From Microcaldota archaeon (lineage in GTDB: Archaea > Micrarchaeota > Micrarchaeia > Norongarragalinales > UBA10210), in the NCBI GenBank assembly GCA_013331595.1, contig DUGE01000101.1, positions 21,862 through 28,365 of the forward strand: DNA of 6,504 nucleotides, written 5' to 3'. Below the pieces are notes generated by a model that was given only the letters and a program-made list of their open reading frames with translations, ran no database searches and was not told the origin of the DNA. The stretch's first letter is position 1; each line of letters starts with the position of its first letter. Position numbers and translations under genes: made by a program. Shown here one piece after another: positions 4,407 to 6,504 of the stretch.

Positions 4407-5867
4407 ATGCCCACTAGTGTTAAAAAAATAACCGTTTACCTGCTTTTGGCTTTGGCCTTGTCATCGGCTGGCGTTTTTGCCTTGACTGTGCAAGAGCAGG
4501 CTAATTTCTTTGTGAACAGCGGGGAAACCGCATCCGCTGTCCAGGCGGGCGCCTATTACGTTGTTTTGGTTAATGGTGTTGAAACTGCCGTGTTGAAGCC
4601 GGTTGGTAATGATTTCACCATAGTGCAAAGCCAAGGCGAGTTTACCGTAGCAGTACAGGCGTATTCCCAAAACGTTTTCCAGAATGACTTGAAGCCCGCA
4701 GTGCCCGGCATAGAATCGACTTTCGATTCGCTCAAGGGCATTGTTGACACTTGCCTCAAGGGCTCGAAGTGGTTTTCTTTCAACGCCACGCGCGGCGGCG
4801 TGTACGTAGCGTATAACGTGCGCTACGACCCGTTCCACTGGCCGAAAGAATGGGGCGCAATCCACTACATTGAAGACAACGTCTATGCTTTCGAAGACTC
4901 TTGGAACTCGGCCAAGGCCGGAATGGAGTCCCTAGCCTCTTCGCTTTCCGATGCCGAAGTTGCTTTGGCAGCTACGGCCAACGCCCGCGAGGGGTTGAAG
5001 CCCATTCGCGCGCAATACCCCAAGTACTACGAGGCTTTCTTGAATGCGACTAGCAGCAACCAGTACGCTTACAGCATTCAGGCAAAGCCCTACCCTTGCG
5101 CTCCAGATTCCGAAGTTTCGGGAAAAATAGACTCGATTTTGAGCGCAATCGGTGCAAGCAAGTTTAATCCGCCTTCGTACTTGGTTTCCCTGATTTCCAA
5201 CAAAACTGCCGAGAGGTTCGGCCAGGCAACGCAAACAAAGCAGAATGCCACCCAAAGCATCAGGGCTTCAGAGCTAGTGCAATCTGCGCAAACCCTGAAT
5301 GCAAACTTTTCATCCTTGGGAGTGACGCTCGACAAGTTCCAGAGCGACTTGACCGACTTGCAGAATTCGGTCGGGACGAATTCCTTCGAAAACCAGACTG
5401 CCGTTTTCTCGGCGCGCCTTGAAAAATACCAGGGCCTCTACGTGCAATATAACGCCACGCTATTTTCCCTCAACCGCGCCCAGGGCGCCTTGACCAACGC
5501 TTCAAACCGCTACGGCGGCAGTGACGACCGGGTTTCAGACCTGAAAAGACGCCTTGACCAGGCTAATGTGGAATTGAGGGAAAGCCAGAGCCTCCTGAAA
5601 ACAGGAAAGCTTGAAGTGCTAAACCTGCCAGGATTGAATGAAAACGCAACTTCGATTGCAGTTACGGCGGAAAACCTCCAGCCTAAAGAAAACCAGTTTG
5701 ACCTCGTAACCATCGGCGTGGTCATACTAGTTCTTGCTTTGCTCGTGGGCGGATTCCTATACCTCCGCAAGCGCCAGCCTCCCCAGGCGGAAAGGCCCCG
5801 CATTTTCGGCGGCAATAGTGATGAAATAGAGCAAATGGATTTTGGAAGCGAAAACCCCCGCGGCTAA
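4407..5867 (+). CDS. Secreted, C-terminally membrane-anchored surface protein with coiled-coil-like stalk
   Basis: No named family is recognised; the architecture is clear. Of 486 residues, 1-25 form a signal peptide (KK, then YLLLALALSSAG, with cleavage likely after VFA). Residues ~26-110 look beta-rich (AYYVVLVNGVETAVLKP). A middle region holds the only two cysteines, C116 and C231, which may form a disulfide. Residues ~240-425 are polar, Gln/Asn/Ser-rich and heptad-like, including DRVSDLKRRLDQANVELRES, probably a coiled-coil stalk. One transmembrane helix (~433-453, TIGVVILVLALLVGGFLYL) is followed by RKR and an acidic 33-residue cytoplasmic tail. Nine N-x-S/T sequons lie in the exterior part, consistent with archaeal N-glycosylation. 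This is a type I topology. It could be an S-layer-associated or adhesion protein; that is inference. The start at 4407 leaves a compact signal peptide and fits the promoter. Confidence 0.82.
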   Translation: MPTSVKKITVYLLLALALSSAGVFALTVQEQANFFVNSGETASAVQAGAYYVVLVNGVETAVLKPVGNDFTIVQSQGEFTVAVQAYSQNVFQNDLKPAVPGIESTFDSLKGIVDTCLKGSKWFSFNATRGGVYVAYNVRYDPFHWPKEWGAIHYIEDNVYAFEDSWNSAKAGMESLASSLSDAEVALAATANAREGLKPIRAQYPKYYEAFLNATSSNQYAYSIQAKPYPCAPDSEVSGKIDSILSAIGASKFNPPSYLVSLISNKTAERFGQATQTKQNATQSIRASELVQSAQTLNANFSSLGVTLDKFQSDLTDLQNSVGTNSFENQTAVFSARLEKYQGLYVQYNATLFSLNRAQGALTNASNRYGGSDDRVSDLKRRLDQANVELRESQSLLKTGKLEVLNLPGLNENATSIAVTAENLQPKENQFDLVTIGVVILVLALLVGGFLYLRKRQPPQAERPRIFGGNSDEIEQMDFGSENPRG

Positions 5868-5873
5868 AAATCA

Positions 5874-5879
5874 TTTTTT
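5874..5879 (+). terminator. T6 tract after the surface protein gene
   Basis: A run of six Ts begins 7 nt after the stop codon, suited to archaeal oligo-T termination ahead of the tRNA-Pro promoter. Confidence 0.45.
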
Positions 5880-5900
5880 CCCATTTCGGCAAAAGTAAAC

Positions 5901-5911
5901 CTATTTTATTT
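5901..5911 (+). promoter_or_regulatory. TATA-like box of tRNA-Pro
   Basis: CTATTTTATTT lies 26-36 nt before the mature 5' end of the tRNA, predicting transcription from about 5930 with a very short leader. Confidence 0.5.
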
Positions 5912-5936
5912 CCCCTACAGCCAAACTATTATTCAC

Positions 5937-6129
5937 GGGGGATTGGGGTAGCCTGGTATCCTGCCAGCTTTGGGTTGACATCCCTTTCTTTTTGCGAAAA
6001 GAAAGGTCCGTCACCCCCAAAGAAAACTTTGGGGGCCTGCAGCATTCAAGAAGAGTTTTAGGAATAATTTTCTTTCGAGTGCAACAGGAAAAACAGTTGG
6101 CGACCTGAGTTCAAATCTCAGATCCCCCA
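5937..6129 (+). tRNA. tRNA-Pro(TGG) with a 120-nt intron after position 37
   Basis: Exon 1 (5937-5974) and exon 2 (6095-6129) give a 73-nt tRNA. Its parts are acceptor GGGGGAT/ATCCCCC with G1:C72 and A73, the D arm GGGT-AGCCTGGTA-TCCT that is characteristic of archaeal tRNA-Pro, anticodon stem CCAGC/GTTGG, loop TTTGGGA with anticodon TGG, and T arm CTGAG-TTCAAAT-CTCAG. CCA is not encoded (TTG follows). Shifting the anticodon stem by one base would read TTG (Gln), but that breaks the conserved A21, and G1:C72 fits Pro rather than Gln. The intron makes up well over half of the gene. Confidence 0.9.
5975..6094 (+). other. 120-nt intron of tRNA-Pro with two perfect hairpins
   Basis: Hairpin A: CCTTTCTTTT (5983-5992) with AAAAGAAAGG (5997-6006), 10 bp around a TGCG loop. 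Hairpin B: CCCCCAAAG (6014-6022) with CTTTGGGGG (6027-6035), 9 bp around AAAA. The remaining 59 nt are A-rich and less structured. Hairpin A is nearly the same as that in the tRNA-Tyr intron. The expected splice helix is weak: TTTG (32-35) opposite AAAA gives three of four pairs, so the exact 3' cut is less certain than in tRNA-Asp. Confidence 0.7.
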
Positions 6130-6163
6130 TTGGCATTTCTTGCCTTGCCTCACCAAAGCATAG

Positions 6164-6196
6164 TTTTTTAAAGTAAAAAAGTAAAACTATTTTACT
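6164..6196 (+). promoter_or_regulatory. Promoter and inverted-repeat operator of the second antitoxin gene
   Basis: TTTTTTAAAG (6164-6173) is a TATA-like box. Just after it AGTAAAA (6180-6186) and TTTTACT (6190-6196) form a perfect 7-bp inverted repeat with a 3-nt spacer, ending close to the expected transcription start. A weak GGTG (6197-6200) precedes the ATG at 6207. Confidence 0.5.
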
Positions 6197-6206
6197 GGTG
6201 TTTTAA

Positions 6207-6455
6207 ATGATTGGGAAGCAAGTTCAAGTTACGACAACCTCGCCTAAGGGGCAGGTAGTAATTCCACAGGAAATTAGGGAAGCTTTGGGTATAGAATCCG
6301 GCACTAAATTCGCGGTTTACGGAAAAGGGGATACTGTAATTTTCAAGCGCATTGAAGTTCCGTCCGTGAAGGACTTTGAGAAATTGGCCGGTTTCGGCAG
6401 GAAATTTGCCAAAAAGAAGGGCATTACAGAGAAAGACGTTATTAGTGATGATTAG
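6207..6455 (+). CDS. vapB: AbrB/MazE/SpoVT-type antitoxin, second VapB-like copy
   Basis: An 82-aa protein with the AbrB-type DNA-binding signature SPKGQVVIPQEIREALGI (12-29) and strand SGTKFAVYGKGDTVIFKR. A basic C-terminal helix region (DFEKLAGFGRKFAKKKGI) presumably binds a PIN toxin. It resembles the antitoxin at 2984-3259 in both halves and is likely a paralogue. Its last codons overlap by 8 nt the ATG at 6448 that begins a PIN-like peptide. Autorepression through the inverted repeat at 6180-6196 is expected for this family. The ATG at 6207 fits a promoter box about 34-43 nt upstream with a short leader. It follows tRNA-Pro on the same strand but has its own promoter. Confidence 0.88.
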   Translation: MIGKQVQVTTTSPKGQVVIPQEIREALGIESGTKFAVYGKGDTVIFKRIEVPSVKDFEKLAGFGRKFAKKKGITEKDVISDD

Positions 6456-6504
6456 GGTTTTACCCGATTCTAACGTGATTATTGGACTGCACCCCTGATT
6501 TCGA
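6448..6504 (+). pseudogene. 5' end of a PIN-domain (VapC) toxin, interrupted by an early stop at the window edge
   Basis: The ATG at 6448 overlaps the antitoxin stop and encodes MIRVLPDSNVIIGLHP before a TGA at 6496-6498. The first 12 residues align with the complete toxin in this window (MIKVVPDINVLI), including the catalytic Asp7. After residue 12 the similarity ends. Either the toxin is broken by a nonsense or frameshift change, or the last ~20 bases are unreliable, for example at a contig end. Only the beginning is visible, so pseudogene status is provisional. Confidence 0.5.

Noticed and set aside
3428..6094. Repeated hairpins as a CRISPR array
   Set aside because: Only three dispersed, non-identical copies in both orientations, with kilobase spacing and no cas genes.
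5975..6094. Group I or group II self-splicing intron in tRNA-Pro
   Set aside because: Far too short, no catalytic core or domain V-like element visible, and position 37/38 is the canonical archaeal protein-spliced site.
5937..6129. Reading the interrupted tRNA as tRNA-Gln(TTG)
   Set aside because: It needs a one-base shift of the anticodon stem that spoils the D-loop A21 position, and the G1:C72 pair and D-arm sequence fit archaeal tRNA-Pro.

Overview
The window looks like a piece of an archaeal chromosome. Three tRNA genes are each interrupted by an intron. One intron sits in the D stem and can be folded into a bulge-helix-bulge-type splice motif, none of the tRNA genes encodes CCA, and tRNA-Tyr has the C1:G72 pair typical of archaea and eukaryotes. 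Several genes have an A/T-rich TATA-like box about 25 nt before the start codon, as in leaderless archaeal transcripts. The short genes, tight packing and AbrB/PIN modules would fit a small-genome (DPANN-like) archaeon, but the lineage is inferred, not proven.

Layout. 1-859: an Hsp20-type chaperone domain (possibly entering from outside the window) overlaps by 4 nt a protein-L-isoaspartate methyltransferase, so two protein-damage genes are coupled. 888-1140: a convergent 74-aa membrane protein (minus strand) with a Cys/Met/His-rich tail. 1200-1283: a possible 27-aa, very basic protein (minus strand) in an otherwise empty gap. 1489-2556: a DEAD-box helicase with several degenerate motifs, notably SAT replaced by CVH. 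2563-3310: a vapBC toxin-antitoxin operon (minus strand) with a palindrome in its promoter. 3365-3488: tRNA-Asp(GTC) (minus) with a D-stem intron. 3554-4186: an unrecognised 210-aa protein, richer in A+T than its neighbours, lying between two tRNA genes. 4205-4348: tRNA-Tyr(GTA) (minus) with a 70-nt intron. 4407-5867: a large secreted, membrane-anchored surface protein. 5937-6129: tRNA-Pro(TGG) with a 120-nt intron. 6207-6504: a second vapB antitoxin, followed by the start of a PIN toxin that meets a stop after 16 codons, right at the window edge.

The most unusual signal is in the tRNA introns. All three carry the same nonamer, CTTTCTTTT, in the sense orientation as the 5' arm of a hairpin closed by an A/G-rich arm. 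The Tyr and Pro introns share almost the whole hairpin, including a GCG-containing loop. This looks like a small palindromic element present in introns of unrelated tRNAs. The genes otherwise divide into protein quality control, RNA remodelling, toxin-antitoxin modules, tRNA supply and a cell-surface protein. No single pathway unites them.
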